A DNA stretch of 64,000 nt from Apilactobacillus quenuiae (GCF_002994005.1 NZ_POSN01000001.1:248001-312000), one strand, 5' to 3'; counted from the first letter of the stretch, positions 49,978 to 58,358 are shown. The notes: generated from the sequence alone by a model not told the origin. Translations and numbers: made by a program.

Positions 49978-50042
49978 AAACCACCCTATCATTGAATAGT
50001 GACAAGGTGGTTTTTATTATTTATATTGCTTATTTTTTTGAA
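49978..50042. repeat. 65-base repeat, copy B
   Basis: Second copy of the element at 47277-47341, again behind a broken gene. Related shorter versions of the same stem occur at 49524 and 52708. Confidence 0.75.
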
Positions 50043-50137
50043 AAGCAAAAAGAATAAAGCCAAACAGTTAAATAAAAAGATTAGAATAAAATTGTATGTG
50101 AATTGGTTATATAATCAAGAAACGCAAAAGTAAATTT

Positions 50138-51460
50138 TCAATTAAAATTACGTCTGTACAATACAAAAATGATAACACAAAAAATTATAATATCTGAAAA
50201 AACATATGATAACCACAATCCATTAATGTTAAATATTAATGGTAGCATAATGGCTAATGGTACTTGTAAAATAATTTGTCTTAAAACAACCATTATTGTT
50301 GATTTTTTGGATTCATTTATATATTGAAAATAGCTTGTACCAATATTAATGAACCCTTGTAATGGTAAAGATAGCATAATTATTTTTAACACTTTAGAGG
50401 TGTAAAAAATAAATGATATATTACTAGAATTAAATAATTGAGCTATTTGAAAAGAACATAGTTCAACTATTATAAATAGTACTATTGAAAATATAGTTCC
50501 TATATTAAAAGAACCAAACAATGCCTTTTTAACTCTTGAATAATTTTTAGCACCATAGTTATAGCTTATAACAGGTTGTGCGCCAGAAGTAATTGCATTC
50601 ATTATAGATATAACATATCTATATATTGATGAAACTATAGACAAAGATGCAAGCCCGTAAGCTCCACCATAAATAATAGCAATTCTGTTATACAGTGAAA
50701 GAAGAACTACTGATATTATACTCGTTAAAGCAAATGGTAATCCCATAGATAAAATTTTTAAACTTAAATTTTTGTTTAAATAAATGTAATTTGAAAGTTT
50801 AAAATTATATTTATTTAAGTAATTAATATAGTAAATAAATGATAACAAGCAAGTTACAATGTTTGCAAATATTGTAGCCATGGCAGATCCTGTAAATCCT
50901 AAATTACATTTCATAATTAAAATATATCCCATTATAAAATTAGAAAAGAATGAAATAGTGTTAATTAATATTATTTTTTTTATGTTTCCTTGAGCTCTTA
51001 TACTATACAATAAGGTATGAGCCACAAAATAAAATGGGGAGCCAATGAAAAATATTAATGAAAATTCCTTAATATAAGGATAATATTGAAAAGACGCCCC
51101 AAATAGAGACATTAAATTGGGCAAAAATACCCACATCATTATCCCTTGCAAAATAGAAATTAAAATAGATAATTCTATTCCCAAAAACAAAACTTTTATC
51201 ATATTTAATGGTTCATCTTTACCTAAATAGATTGTTGTCAAAGATGAAGACCCTTGACTAACTAAGGCAGAAAAGCTATAAACTAATGCATATATCATAA
51301 ATGTGTATGCATTGGCAGAGGTTCCATTTACCCCTAGTTTTTGTCCAATAAAAATACCATCAACTAAATTATAAGAACCACTTACTAAAACCGTAAAAAG
51401 AGATGGTAGTATAAGACTCAAAAGGAGTCTATGAACTGGTTTCGTAACTAATGAATTCAT
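50138..51460 (-). CDS. MATE-family multidrug/drug-metabolite exporter
   Basis: A 440-residue transporter with 12 membrane helices in two homologous halves. LILPSLFTVLVSGSYNLVDGIFIGQ at the N-terminus, NAITSGAQPVISYNYGAKN at the start of the second half and LPLQGFINIGTSYFQ are MepA/MATE-like. It would export an organic cation or small molecule against Na+ or H+. The start is four bases after the stop of the AfsA-like gene and its ribosome site lies in that gene's end, so the two are translationally linked. Confidence 0.92.
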   Translation of the reverse strand: MNSLVTKPVHRLLLSLILPSLFTVLVSGSYNLVDGIFIGQKLGVNGTSANAYTFMIYALVYSFSALVSQGSSSLTTIYLGKDEPLNMIKVLFLGIELSILISILQGIMMWVFLPNLMSLFGASFQYYPYIKEFSLIFFIGSPFYFVAHTLLYSIRAQGNIKKIILINTISFFSNFIMGYILIMKCNLGFTGSAMATIFANIVTCLLSFIYYINYLNKYNFKLSNYIYLNKNLSLKILSMGLPFALTSIISVVLLSLYNRIAIIYGGAYGLASLSIVSSIYRYVISIMNAITSGAQPVISYNYGAKNYSRVKKALFGSFNIGTIFSIVLFIIVELCSFQIAQLFNSSNISFIFYTSKVLKIIMLSLPLQGFINIGTSYFQYINESKKSTIMVVLRQIILQVPLAIMLPLIFNINGLWLSYVFSDIIIFCVIIFVLYRRNFN

Positions 51461-51464
51461 ATTA

Positions 51465-52244
51465 TTAACTCCCGGCTAAACGGTCCCTTTTATTTACTCC
51501 ATATATTTTCCCTACAATATATCCTTTTAAGCAGCAAATATTATTTTGCCATATCGTAAATAAACAGAATCCCTCACTTTTTCTAGAATGAATAACAAAT
51601 GTCTGTATATAGATTGGAAAATTAGAAGAAATAAATTTCCTGTAAATTTTTTCATCTTTTATAGGTATAAAGTATTCATGCTTGTTTAGTAAACTTTCTG
51701 AAGAAGCAATACATGCTTCCCTACATATCTCAGTTAATATTATAGATTCAACATGATCGGATGAAGAATGGTCAAGTTGTATTTCATTAAGTTTTTTATA
51801 TCCTCTCATAAAGAACTGTCCATGAATACCTTCTGAATAGCAATTTGATATTAGAACATTTTTATCATAATTTTTATGTACTATACTTTTTTCTATAATG
51901 TCTTTCGTAGAGTTTAAATTAGATAATTTTTCTTGCATACTTTTAGGAATTTTTATTTTCTTAGAAACGTTTAACAATACTTCTGGGTTTAAGTTACTAA
52001 TTTTTTCATCATTAATATGAAAATCAATAAACATATTTATCAATTCTAAGTTCTCATAAAAGTCAGGCAGATATATAGAAACCTTATCACGTAATAAATA
52101 TGCTATAATACTTATCTCATCAATTTTATGAGATATTATGATATTACATCTTTTTAAATTATTTTTCTTTATATGACTAGTCTTCGAACATATTATGTAT
52201 AAATTATCAAAATCATTTCTTAATATATTACTCATAGAAAACAC
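51465..52244 (-). CDS. AfsA-like hotdog-domain protein
   Basis: A 259-residue protein. Residues about 125-245 resemble the C-terminal hotdog of AfsA/ScbA proteins, which make gamma-butyrolactone signals: VHKNYDKNVLIS, a stretch with FFMRGY, then LDHSSSDHVESIILTEICREA, in the pattern DHxxDHxxxMxxxEaxRQA. The first 120 residues have no clear match and carry an alternating strand/helix pattern (NLYIICSKTS, CNIIISHK, KVSIYLP). Only one hotdog is seen, unlike the two of AfsA. Its product is unknown. The tight link to the MATE exporter suggests it makes or modifies a small molecule that is pumped out. Confidence 0.6.
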   Translation of the reverse strand: MFSMSNILRNDFDNLYIICSKTSHIKKNNLKRCNIIISHKIDEISIIAYLLRDKVSIYLPDFYENLELINMFIDFHINDEKISNLNPEVLLNVSKKIKIPKSMQEKLSNLNSTKDIIEKSIVHKNYDKNVLISNCYSEGIHGQFFMRGYKKLNEIQLDHSSSDHVESIILTEICREACIASSESLLNKHEYFIPIKDEKIYRKFISSNFPIYIQTFVIHSRKSEGFCLFTIWQNNICCLKGYIVGKIYGVNKRDRLAGS

Positions 52245-52315
52245 TTTCTTTCTTAATTATTGTTTAGAAGATAAAATCTTTCTTTAAGCTATTTTCATAT
52301 AGTTAATATTTATTA

Positions 52316-52429
52316 CTATAAATTGTATTCTGGCATATTTATGGATAAATTAATGGTTACAAGTGGTGATAATGCCAACACAGACATCATAAAGATTCCT
52401 AATTTTGAAAATGTATTAAGCTTACGCAT
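52316..52429 (-). CDS. Short signal-peptide-like ORF, 37 residues
   Basis: The ATG at 52429 gives MRKLNTFSKLGIFMMSVLAL, then SPLVTINLSINMPEYNL: a basic N-terminus, a hydrophobic core and a short polar tail. AAAGGGG lies ten bases upstream. It is on the same strand as the AfsA-like and MATE genes and ends 71 bases before them, so it may be the first gene of that operon. It could be a secreted peptide or a leader peptide. An overlapping 24-codon ORF from ATG 52465 is an alternative, so this is tentative. Confidence 0.4.
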   Translation of the reverse strand: MRKLNTFSKLGIFMMSVLALSPLVTINLSINMPEYNL

Positions 52430-52809
52430 AAAAAATATACCCCTTTTAAATTTAATAAGATTAGTTGGGGCATAACAAGCTCACCAAAAATAATACTATA
52501 CTAAAACAAATAATTTGCAATATTGTATAAAAATCATTTTAAAGGGGTTTTATAAAGCATTTAGTGTTGACATGCATAAACTAATATATTGATTTCTACA
52601 CAATCATTGATAAATCAATAATACAGGGAAAACCATCAATGATGTAAATTAATGTTTAAGTTCATTTCACTTCAAAACATATGTATATGACTTAATGATC
52701 ATAAAAAATAAACCACCCTACTCACGTAATTAATACTGAAGGGTGATTTTTTATTTTAATCATGTATAATTATAAAGTTATTAAAAATTAATATAAATGA
52801 GGAAAACAA
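52430..52809. other. Intergenic control region between the AfsA-like operon and the HTH gene
   Basis: No gene seen. It holds likely promoter DNA for the minus-strand operon, a consensus -35 TTGACA at 52567 without a matching -10, a 9-base inverted repeat ATCATTGAT (52603-52611) / ATCAATGAT (52635-52643), and a terminator-like stem ACCACCCT / AGGGTGATTTTTT at 52708-52755. Confidence 0.5.
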
Positions 52810-53028
52810 TTGAAAAACGATTTTGGTTTTAGACTTATACTTGCGTGTAATTTAAGACATATGACTATTGCGGAACTTCAAGAAAAATGCAATTATGCAG
52901 CACCACTTTTAGCTTACTGTGTTCAACTTGATTGTTCGACGCTACACTTAGTATATGATTTAGCAGAAATATTAGATGTATCAGTATTATGGTTAATAGG
53001 ATTCAATGTTGATTATGAGAACAAATAA
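52810..53028 (+). CDS. Small Cro/CI-type helix-turn-helix protein
   Basis: 72 residues from a TTG start behind GAGGAAAAC. FRLILACNLRHMTIAELQEK matches the first two helices of an XRE-type DNA-binding fold, and LHLVYDLAEILDVSVLWLIG is the usual closing part. The recognition helix region (CNYAAPLLAYCVQLD) is unusual. Perhaps a phage- or element-borne regulator; the neighbouring inverted repeat is a candidate operator. Confidence 0.65.
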   Translation: MKNDFGFRLILACNLRHMTIAELQEKCNYAAPLLAYCVQLDCSTLHLVYDLAEILDVSVLWLIGFNVDYENK

Positions 53029-53053
53029 AGGAGTTACCGTATGGTAGCCACTT

Positions 53054-53489
53054 TTACTTATCCAAATAATTTTTCTTTGTATAAAAATACTTAACTGATT
53101 TGGTATTATTGCTTGAATCAGTATAGTAAAGAAATATTCTTTTGCCTTTTTTCTTTATTTTATATGTGTATTTACTATGAGTTAAATTTTCATGAGTTTT
53201 TATAAAATATATACTACCCTTTTTATAGACAGAGTCTACTAGACTACTATAACTATCTGATTGAGTTAAGCCCTGAATCACTACATGCTTGTTAAAGCGT
53301 ATATAATAAACACCATTGAATTTTGGATTCTTAAAACTTTGTATCCATGTACTATCTAATAATTGATGTGGAATTGTTTTATTAACATGCTTAGCTTTAA
53401 CAGATATATTACTTATATTAGTAAACAAGGTTAGTACAAATATAAATGAAAAAATAATACCCAGAATATTTTTCTTATGTAAAATAATA
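53054..53489 (-). CDS. Small exported protein with a possible ATT start
   Basis: The mature part (HVNKTIPHQLLDSTWIQSF, KFNGVYYIRFNKHVVIQGL, KRIFLYYTDSSNN) resembles the many small secreted proteins of lactobacilli with a beta-barrel-like fold. A full signal peptide (LHKKNILGIIFSFIFVLTLF) is encoded upstream in frame, but has no ATG/GTG/TTG: the position after GGGGG is ATT (53486 or 53489). A TTG at 53428 would give a protein with no signal peptide. Either AUU initiation is used or the start codon was mutated. Confidence 0.6.
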
Positions 53490-53663
53490 AGTACCCCCTA
53501 ATATAACTATTCATTTTTCATACTAGTACTGATGATAATAAACATCAACATATAAAAAGAAAGGAGCTACCATGTGGTAGCTTCTTTTGTTGTAAGTTGA
53601 CATTTTTATATAAAAATAAGATAATAAGTGAGATATGTTTTGTATTTTATAGGAGGTGTTATT

Positions 53664-53849
53664 ATGTCATTTAATAAAATGTTCAATGGATATATTGAAG
53701 GATTGAATAAACAGATTAAGCATAATAAACAAGTCTCTAAAAAATCATCCACAAAAATTATTGAAGGACGAAAAAGGCAAAACAAGATGCATAATGAGAG
53801 TTTAAAAATGAAGCATAATAATGATAAATATTTTTCTATGTTTAACTAA
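53664..53849 (+). CDS. Unknown Lys/Asn-rich small protein, 61 residues
   Basis: MSFNKMFNGYIEGLNKQIKH begins at the ATG at 53664, seven bases after TAGGAGG. The rest is highly basic and low-complexity (KKSSTKIIEGRKRQNK), probably helical and possibly nucleic-acid binding. It has its own terminator. Not recognised. Confidence 0.6.
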   Translation: MSFNKMFNGYIEGLNKQIKHNKQVSKKSSTKIIEGRKRQNKMHNESLKMKHNNDKYFSMFN

Positions 53850-54081
53850 AGTAGATGGCGATAGGTTTAATTAATCTATCGCCTTTTTTAATTTCTGATA
53901 GACTAGATAATAAAGTCATACTTAACATTGGAAATATTTTTCCAAAATTGCCGTTCACAAATGTATCTGAGTTAACCTCTAAATCATCTTCTTTTACTAT
54001 AGATTCCACTTTACCAAATATTGTTATTTCTCTGCTAGTAAAGTTTAATAGTTGTAAAATGAACTCATATAAATAGAAAAA
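53842..54081 (-). pseudogene. C-terminal remnant resembling a DUF6414-type protein
   Basis: A minus-strand open frame of about 79 codons without a start codon. It reads FTSREITIFGKVESIVKEDD ... FGKIFPMLSMTLLSSLSEI and ends GDRLIKPIAIYFS. The GKV...I...PIAIY ending recalls DUF6414 proteins. It overlaps the 3' end of the 61-residue gene by eight bases. The first part of the gene is missing. Confidence 0.4.
53857..53889 (+). terminator. Terminator after the 61-residue gene
   Basis: GGCGATAG / CTATCGCC followed by TTTTTT; it lies within the remnant on the other strand. Confidence 0.85.
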
Positions 54082-54232
54082 TCATTGATAAAGCTTATTT
54101 ACCAATGATTTTGACAGTTTATGAACATGTATGAATACTGCTTTAAGGAGAGTACAGGTATCGAGTATGTATTTAATTAATTCATTGCTACACCAGTAAT
54201 ATCACATATAATAGGAAGAGTTTTTCAAAAAG

Positions 54233-54264
54233 TGAATGCCCTTTTGAATGTCCTTTGATATAAT
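54233..54264 (+). promoter_or_regulatory. Promoter with tandem 12-base repeats before the HEPN gene
   Basis: TGAATGCCCTTT and TGAATGTCCTTT are adjacent direct repeats (54233-54256) and run straight into an extended -10, TGATATAAT (54256-54264). They replace the -35 box, so they look like a regulator-binding site. The leader to the gene is about 80 bases. The rest of 54082-54350 contains a palindrome (AAAATCATTG / CAATGATTTT) near 54079-54113 and no gene. Confidence 0.6.
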
Positions 54265-54350
54265 TAACCGTGGGGGCTAATACATAATAAATCATAATAT
54301 GTAAGTTAGATTAATGCGTTTTAGTTAAATTCTTTAAGGAGAAATTAAAA

Positions 54351-55583
54351 ATGAATAAAGATACTAAAATTAAATTAAAAAAAGAAATATTTGATCTTTT
54401 GTATTATATAGATAAACATCAGAACAAAATATATGAAGATAATCCACTTAATATTTTTTCAGGTACCAAGGGTTACATGGACTATTCTGATGAAATTTTA
54501 GACAGAATTATTAAAGTTATTATCAAAGATAATGAATTAAAAAAAATATTTTCAAAAGATGATTTATCAAAAGAAATAATTAATTTGATATATAAAGATA
54601 GAATAGACAATAAAAGCAATGAAAGTATTGTTAATCACTTGATTGAATTAATAGGTTCGAAACCCAAATATTATTCATGCATAATACCAGTTCATGGTAT
54701 TGATATTAATAAAAAGTTAGATCTGGGAATAGTAACAATTTATCCAATTATTAAAAAAGAAGAAGTATTTAAAAATAATTTTTCAATAAATGCCCAAAAT
54801 CTTTTAAAAAATGCAGAAACTTTTGCTTTAATAAAAGTAAAAGCTGCTTTACCTAATAAAGCAATTGAAATAGCTTCCAAAGAAATTGATCATACATTAA
54901 ATATATTAAAATTTGTTTCGAATAATGATACTAAAATGCTTTTCTCGATTGGAATTGGAGCTAATGCTGAAAACAATATCTCTAAAGAATTTATAATTAT
55001 AGATGATAACAATAACGAATCAGTTAGTTATAAGTCTAATTATTATCCTATGAATTTAAATATTAATCAGTTAAAAGACTATAAAGATTATATTAGTAAG
55101 ATGATAGATATACAAAAAAGGATATTTTATTCTCAAAGCCCTAAAAGAGATGTCCCCGCTATAGAAAGATATTTATTTCATGCAAATAATTTAGTAGCAG
55201 AAGGATTATATGAAAATACTTTTGAAAAACAGATGTCTAAATTTATTACAGCTGTAGAATCGCTGTTAGGGAAAAAAGGAGAAGGAATATCTGATAAAAT
55301 CAGTGAGAAAGCTGCATTATTTTTAGGACATTCTATGGAAAATAGAATGTCTATATATAATACAATGCGTCATTTATATAATAAACGATCTATACTTACC
55401 CATGGAGATAGTACAGACTTAAACTATTATGATATTTACTATTTACTAAAAATATCTAAAGAATTATGTATGTTCTTCTTTGATAATATCGAAAAATTTA
55501 TTGATATTAAAGAACCAAAAGAAAAAATAAGAACAGATGCTTTAGAAATTAAGTTTGGCAATAGTGGATTAAATGATGAATAG
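54351..55583 (+). CDS. Apea-type HEPN-domain protein (candidate RNase)
   Basis: A 410-residue protein behind AAGGAG. Residues about 285-385 match the Apea-like HEPN family: FITAVESLLGKKGEGISDKI, then LFLGHSMENRM, then LYNKRSILTHGDST. R346 and H351 form the Rx4H motif of HEPN ribonucleases. The first 280 residues have no recognised family and probably sense a trigger or partner. Related HEPN proteins act in abortive infection and toxin systems. It is followed by a run of membrane-protein genes on the same strand, in strongly AT-rich DNA unlike the core genome. Confidence 0.75.
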   Translation: MNKDTKIKLKKEIFDLLYYIDKHQNKIYEDNPLNIFSGTKGYMDYSDEILDRIIKVIIKDNELKKIFSKDDLSKEIINLIYKDRIDNKSNESIVNHLIELIGSKPKYYSCIIPVHGIDINKKLDLGIVTIYPIIKKEEVFKNNFSINAQNLLKNAETFALIKVKAALPNKAIEIASKEIDHTLNILKFVSNNDTKMLFSIGIGANAENNISKEFIIIDDNNNESVSYKSNYYPMNLNINQLKDYKDYISKMIDIQKRIFYSQSPKRDVPAIERYLFHANNLVAEGLYENTFEKQMSKFITAVESLLGKKGEGISDKISEKAALFLGHSMENRMSIYNTMRHLYNKRSILTHGDSTDLNYYDIYYLLKISKELCMFFFDNIEKFIDIKEPKEKIRTDALEIKFGNSGLNDE

Positions 55584-55635
55584 AAATAAAAAATAATTAA
55601 CTTTTGTCTTTATTTTTATCTAAATGGAGGAATGT

Positions 55636-56199
55636 ATGAAGTTATTTAACGAAAATATCAAAAAGCAAAAAGATATTTCTAAAGATGATTTAATAGATGT
55701 AAAGGATATATTTGATAAGAATAATGGTATAAATATAACAGTTATCTTTTCAATTGCAGTTCTAACTTTGTCTTTTATATTTTATTACAAAGATGGTGGT
55801 AATTTAGTAAATATATTGTTTATATCTTTCTTATTTTTGTATTTTTCTTTTAAGAATTTTATATCTTATTTAAAATTATATATTTCTAAAAGTATAAATT
55901 TTTGTTCTACTATAGATAAAAATGTTTCTTATATAGAGTTTAGATTTAATTTACTTATGTTTATATTTTTGTTAAGTGATTTTTTTATATTAAATTTATA
56001 TAATCTTATCCTGAATTATTTCAACACTAATCATGGTATTGAATTTCATAATATTGATGATTTAATTAGCTATTTTAAGATTATTCCTATATTAGCTATG
56101 ATTATATTATTAGAAATAATTATCTTAGAATCTAATAAATTGTTGCCTAAATATATATTAATATTTGTAAATAAATATATAATAAAAATTATAAAATGA
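55636..56199 (+). CDS. Unknown four-helix membrane protein A
   Basis: 187 residues from the ATG at 55636 behind GGAGG. Layout: a soluble N-terminus of about 35 residues, two close membrane helices (about 37-53 and 60-82), a cytosolic loop with YIEFRFNLL, and two further helices. The gene at 56321 has the same layout and a YIFFRFNCL loop, so the two are probably paralogues. Function unknown. Confidence 0.65.
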   Translation: MKLFNENIKKQKDISKDDLIDVKDIFDKNNGINITVIFSIAVLTLSFIFYYKDGGNLVNILFISFLFLYFSFKNFISYLKLYISKSINFCSTIDKNVSYIEFRFNLLMFIFLLSDFFILNLYNLILNYFNTNHGIEFHNIDDLISYFKIIPILAMIILLEIIILESNKLLPKYILIFVNKYIIKIIK

Positions 56200-56242
56200 A
56201 ATTATTGAGAATTATAAAACTAGTATTACTGAAAAAGATAAT

Positions 56243-56320
56243 ATGACACTTGAAGAACACGAGGCTAGGAAAGCTGAATTAGAGGCTAAGTTAGCTATGT
56301 TTAGGGGGAAAATAGCTTAA
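56243..56320 (+). CDS. Short charged ORF between the two membrane-protein genes
   Basis: 25 residues, MTLEEHEARKAELEAKLAMF then RGKIA, whose stop directly abuts the ATG of the next gene. The frame is open for 14 more codons upstream (IIENYKTSITEKDN), without a start, so it is probably the C-terminal coiled-coil end of a lost gene rather than a complete gene. Confidence 0.35.
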   Translation: MTLEEHEARKAELEAKLAMFRGKIA

Positions 56321-56896
56321 ATGTTGAAATGGAACATAAAAAGTTTTGAAAAGAAACAAAAACAAGTAATTTATGAAATAGGTATTTTAAAACAGCCTAA
56401 TACCGAAACAATTTTAAATAAATCTTTTAAAAAAGCTGATAATTTATACAGTATTTTATCAGTTATTATTTTAGGAGTAATGTTTATATTATATAATTTT
56501 TACTCTAAAGATATAACTTCTGAATTGTTTTATTTAATATTGTTTACGTTTTTTGCTATTGTTTCTGGTTCAAATTATTATAATTCTATAATTAAAATGT
56601 CTGATAATATTGTTAAATCAAATAAACTAGAGGCAAACGAAATAATAAAAAAGAATTTAAACTATATATTCTTTAGATTTAACTGTTTGACAACTGTAAT
56701 GTTTATTTTAATGCCTATTTACCAATTACTTGTTTCAAACATATTTCATCTTAAAATATTATCTAAATATATAGGTACTCAATTAGGTTTATCATTTGTT
56801 TTATTAATTGTTACTGCAATGTTTGCTATGAATTGTGCTGTAATGTTTTATAAATTAATAATACTTTTAATTAATAAAACTATTTATTCAATATGA
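56321..56896 (+). CDS. Unknown four-helix membrane protein B (paralogue of A)
   Basis: 191 residues. N-terminal soluble part (WNIKSFEKKQKQVIYEIG), two membrane helices (about 43-62 and 68-85), a loop with ANEIIKKNLNYIFFRFN, then two more helices and a short tail. Layout and the IxFRFN loop are shared with protein A, although overall identity is low. An AGGGGG lies 12 bases upstream. Function unknown. Confidence 0.65.
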   Translation: MLKWNIKSFEKKQKQVIYEIGILKQPNTETILNKSFKKADNLYSILSVIILGVMFILYNFYSKDITSELFYLILFTFFAIVSGSNYYNSIIKMSDNIVKSNKLEANEIIKKNLNYIFFRFNCLTTVMFILMPIYQLLVSNIFHLKILSKYIGTQLGLSFVLLIVTAMFAMNCAVMFYKLIILLINKTIYSI

Positions 56897-56910
56897 ACGG
56901 TCTTTAATTC

Positions 56911-57078
56911 ATGTCACAAAAAGAAGTGAAAAAGCTAGTTGGCGGTATTAATACAATAATATATTCTATAAGTAAAATGATGAATAATATTATTGGTGCA
57001 CATGCTTATAATGCTGAATATTATGATAAAAAAGCTGATGTATTTTTAATAATAACCCCTGCTATAAGGTATAGCTAG
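56911..57078 (+). CDS. Small unknown ORF, 55 residues
   Basis: MSQKEVKKLVGGINTIIYSI, then SKMMNNIIGAHAYNAEYYDK and a hydrophobic end. There is no clear ribosome site. It may be a shortened copy of a membrane protein like its neighbours (soluble N-terminus, first helix only). Confidence 0.35.
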   Translation: MSQKEVKKLVGGINTIIYSISKMMNNIIGAHAYNAEYYDKKADVFLIITPAIRYS

Positions 57079-57132
57079 TTATTATTTAAATGTTTTAAAA
57101 CGTCAGGAATAAAATTGGAGGAGTATAATATT

Positions 57133-58068
57133 ATGAATTTTCTAGATAATTTAGCTGATAAATTTTTTATCACACCAACATTATCTTTTATGAAGAAAAG
57201 GAACAATATTTTTTATGTTATATTATTTCTTATTTCTATACCAATGTTAGCTGATATAAATAACATACCAGATTTTAGTTTATACTGCGATGGATGGTTT
57301 AATGAAATTATACAATTGCTATCAACTATATTTACTTCATTTAATAATCTTCTTATATATATATTGTCATATCCATTAATATTTATATTTATTTATTACC
57401 TTTTGTCAAATAAATTTCCCGATTATAAAAATTACTTAGCTATTTTGTTTTCAATCTTTTTTTATGTAATTTTTTCATTAGTATACATAATTCAGAACGT
57501 AAAAGTAAGTGATTTACTTAAATTATCTACATATGTTAATGAAATATTGCCCTTAGTTATTTTTATGGCTATGTTTTGTGGATATACTGTTTTAACGATC
57601 TTTATTGCAAGAGAAAAAAATATGGGTGATGCGTATACCATAATAAAAAATGTAGTATTAATTTTTACGTTGTTATATAGAAAGCTTTGGCTTACAACGT
57701 TAATTATAATTATTATATTTGGAAATAGGTCATTTATTACATTTCCTTTTGGTATAATTTTGTCTATTAATATTTTTATAAGTATGGGTATCTTGGCTAT
57801 AGATCAAAAAGATAATGATAAAGTTTTTTCAATATCAGAGGAAAACTTCAAAGAAAACTTTTATATCTTATATAAAAATAGTGGGAACTATGAAACTGTA
57901 TATATTTGTCAAAATAATAATAGAATCTTTATGAATAAAAGCAAAAATTGTTATATGATCAAACAAGGAAACTTTATTAACGGAGATAGAAATGTTTATG
58001 TTCTTAAAGAATTTAATAATAAATATGATGCCAAAGAATATGCCGATTCATACATTAAATACAATTAG
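57133..58068 (+). CDS. Unknown multi-pass membrane protein with C-terminal cytosolic domain
   Basis: 311 residues from the ATG at 57133, behind GGAGGAG. About six or seven hydrophobic segments (around 27-42, 67-105, 100-125, 137-160, 185-225), followed by a soluble C-terminal domain of about 85 residues (FKENFYILYKNSGNYETVYI, NCYMIKQGNFINGDRNVYVL). No family is recognised. Last gene of the cargo; it converges on toxin copy 2, with a shared hairpin between them. Confidence 0.65.
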   Translation: MNFLDNLADKFFITPTLSFMKKRNNIFYVILFLISIPMLADINNIPDFSLYCDGWFNEIIQLLSTIFTSFNNLLIYILSYPLIFIFIYYLLSNKFPDYKNYLAILFSIFFYVIFSLVYIIQNVKVSDLLKLSTYVNEILPLVIFMAMFCGYTVLTIFIAREKNMGDAYTIIKNVVLIFTLLYRKLWLTTLIIIIIFGNRSFITFPFGIILSINIFISMGILAIDQKDNDKVFSISEENFKENFYILYKNSGNYETVYICQNNNRIFMNKSKNCYMIKQGNFINGDRNVYVLKEFNNKYDAKEYADSYIKYN

Positions 58069-58074
58069 ATAGAA

Positions 58075-58111
58075 AAAGGCCTACCGACTAATAATATCCA
58101 GTAGGCCTTTA
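58075..58111. terminator. Bidirectional terminator between cargo and toxin copy 2
   Basis: AAAGGCCTAC / GTAGGCCTTT. Its sequence differs completely from the hairpin at the same place in copy 1, so the copies diverge exactly at the terminator. Confidence 0.88.
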
Positions 58112-58123
58112 CACTAATCTAAA

Positions 58124-58225
58124 TTACTTCTTAAGTTTCTTAATAGCAAGATAGATTAAATCCTTAATTATTGCTGCAGTTAATGAAATTAATACTGCCT
58201 CAATAATGTGAAGTAAGGAGGGCAT
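58124..58225 (-). CDS. Putative type I toxin peptide, copy 2 (33 residues)
   Basis: The same 33-residue peptide as at 47633 with two conservative changes (K21, L26). Ribosome site, start and the antisense-pairing region are identical to copy 1. Extended -10 promoter at 58316-58324. It lies between the cargo and the intact phage lysin gene. Confidence 0.8.
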   Translation of the reverse strand: MPSLLHIIEAVLISLTAAIIKDLIYLAIKKLKK

Positions 58226-58315
58226 ATTCACACCTCCTCTCTGATATAAATTGGTATTTGCATAAATCCAATTAGTAGCTGATAGACTACTGATCAGAAA
58301 CAAATAGCCTATGTA

Positions 58316-58324
58316 ATTATATCA
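58316..58324 (-). promoter_or_regulatory. Promoter of toxin copy 2
   Basis: Extended -10 TGATATAAT on the minus strand, as in copy 1. In the leader the outer stem is GGCTATTTG / CAAATACC: both arms have changed relative to copy 1 and still pair. Confidence 0.7.
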
Positions 58325-58358
58325 GAGTTTGAATATATTAAAATACAAATTATTATAG

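Noticed and set aside
53855-54076. 73-codon plus-strand ORF
   Set aside because: It begins inside a terminator stem and lies opposite a more protein-like minus-strand remnant ending PIAIYFS.
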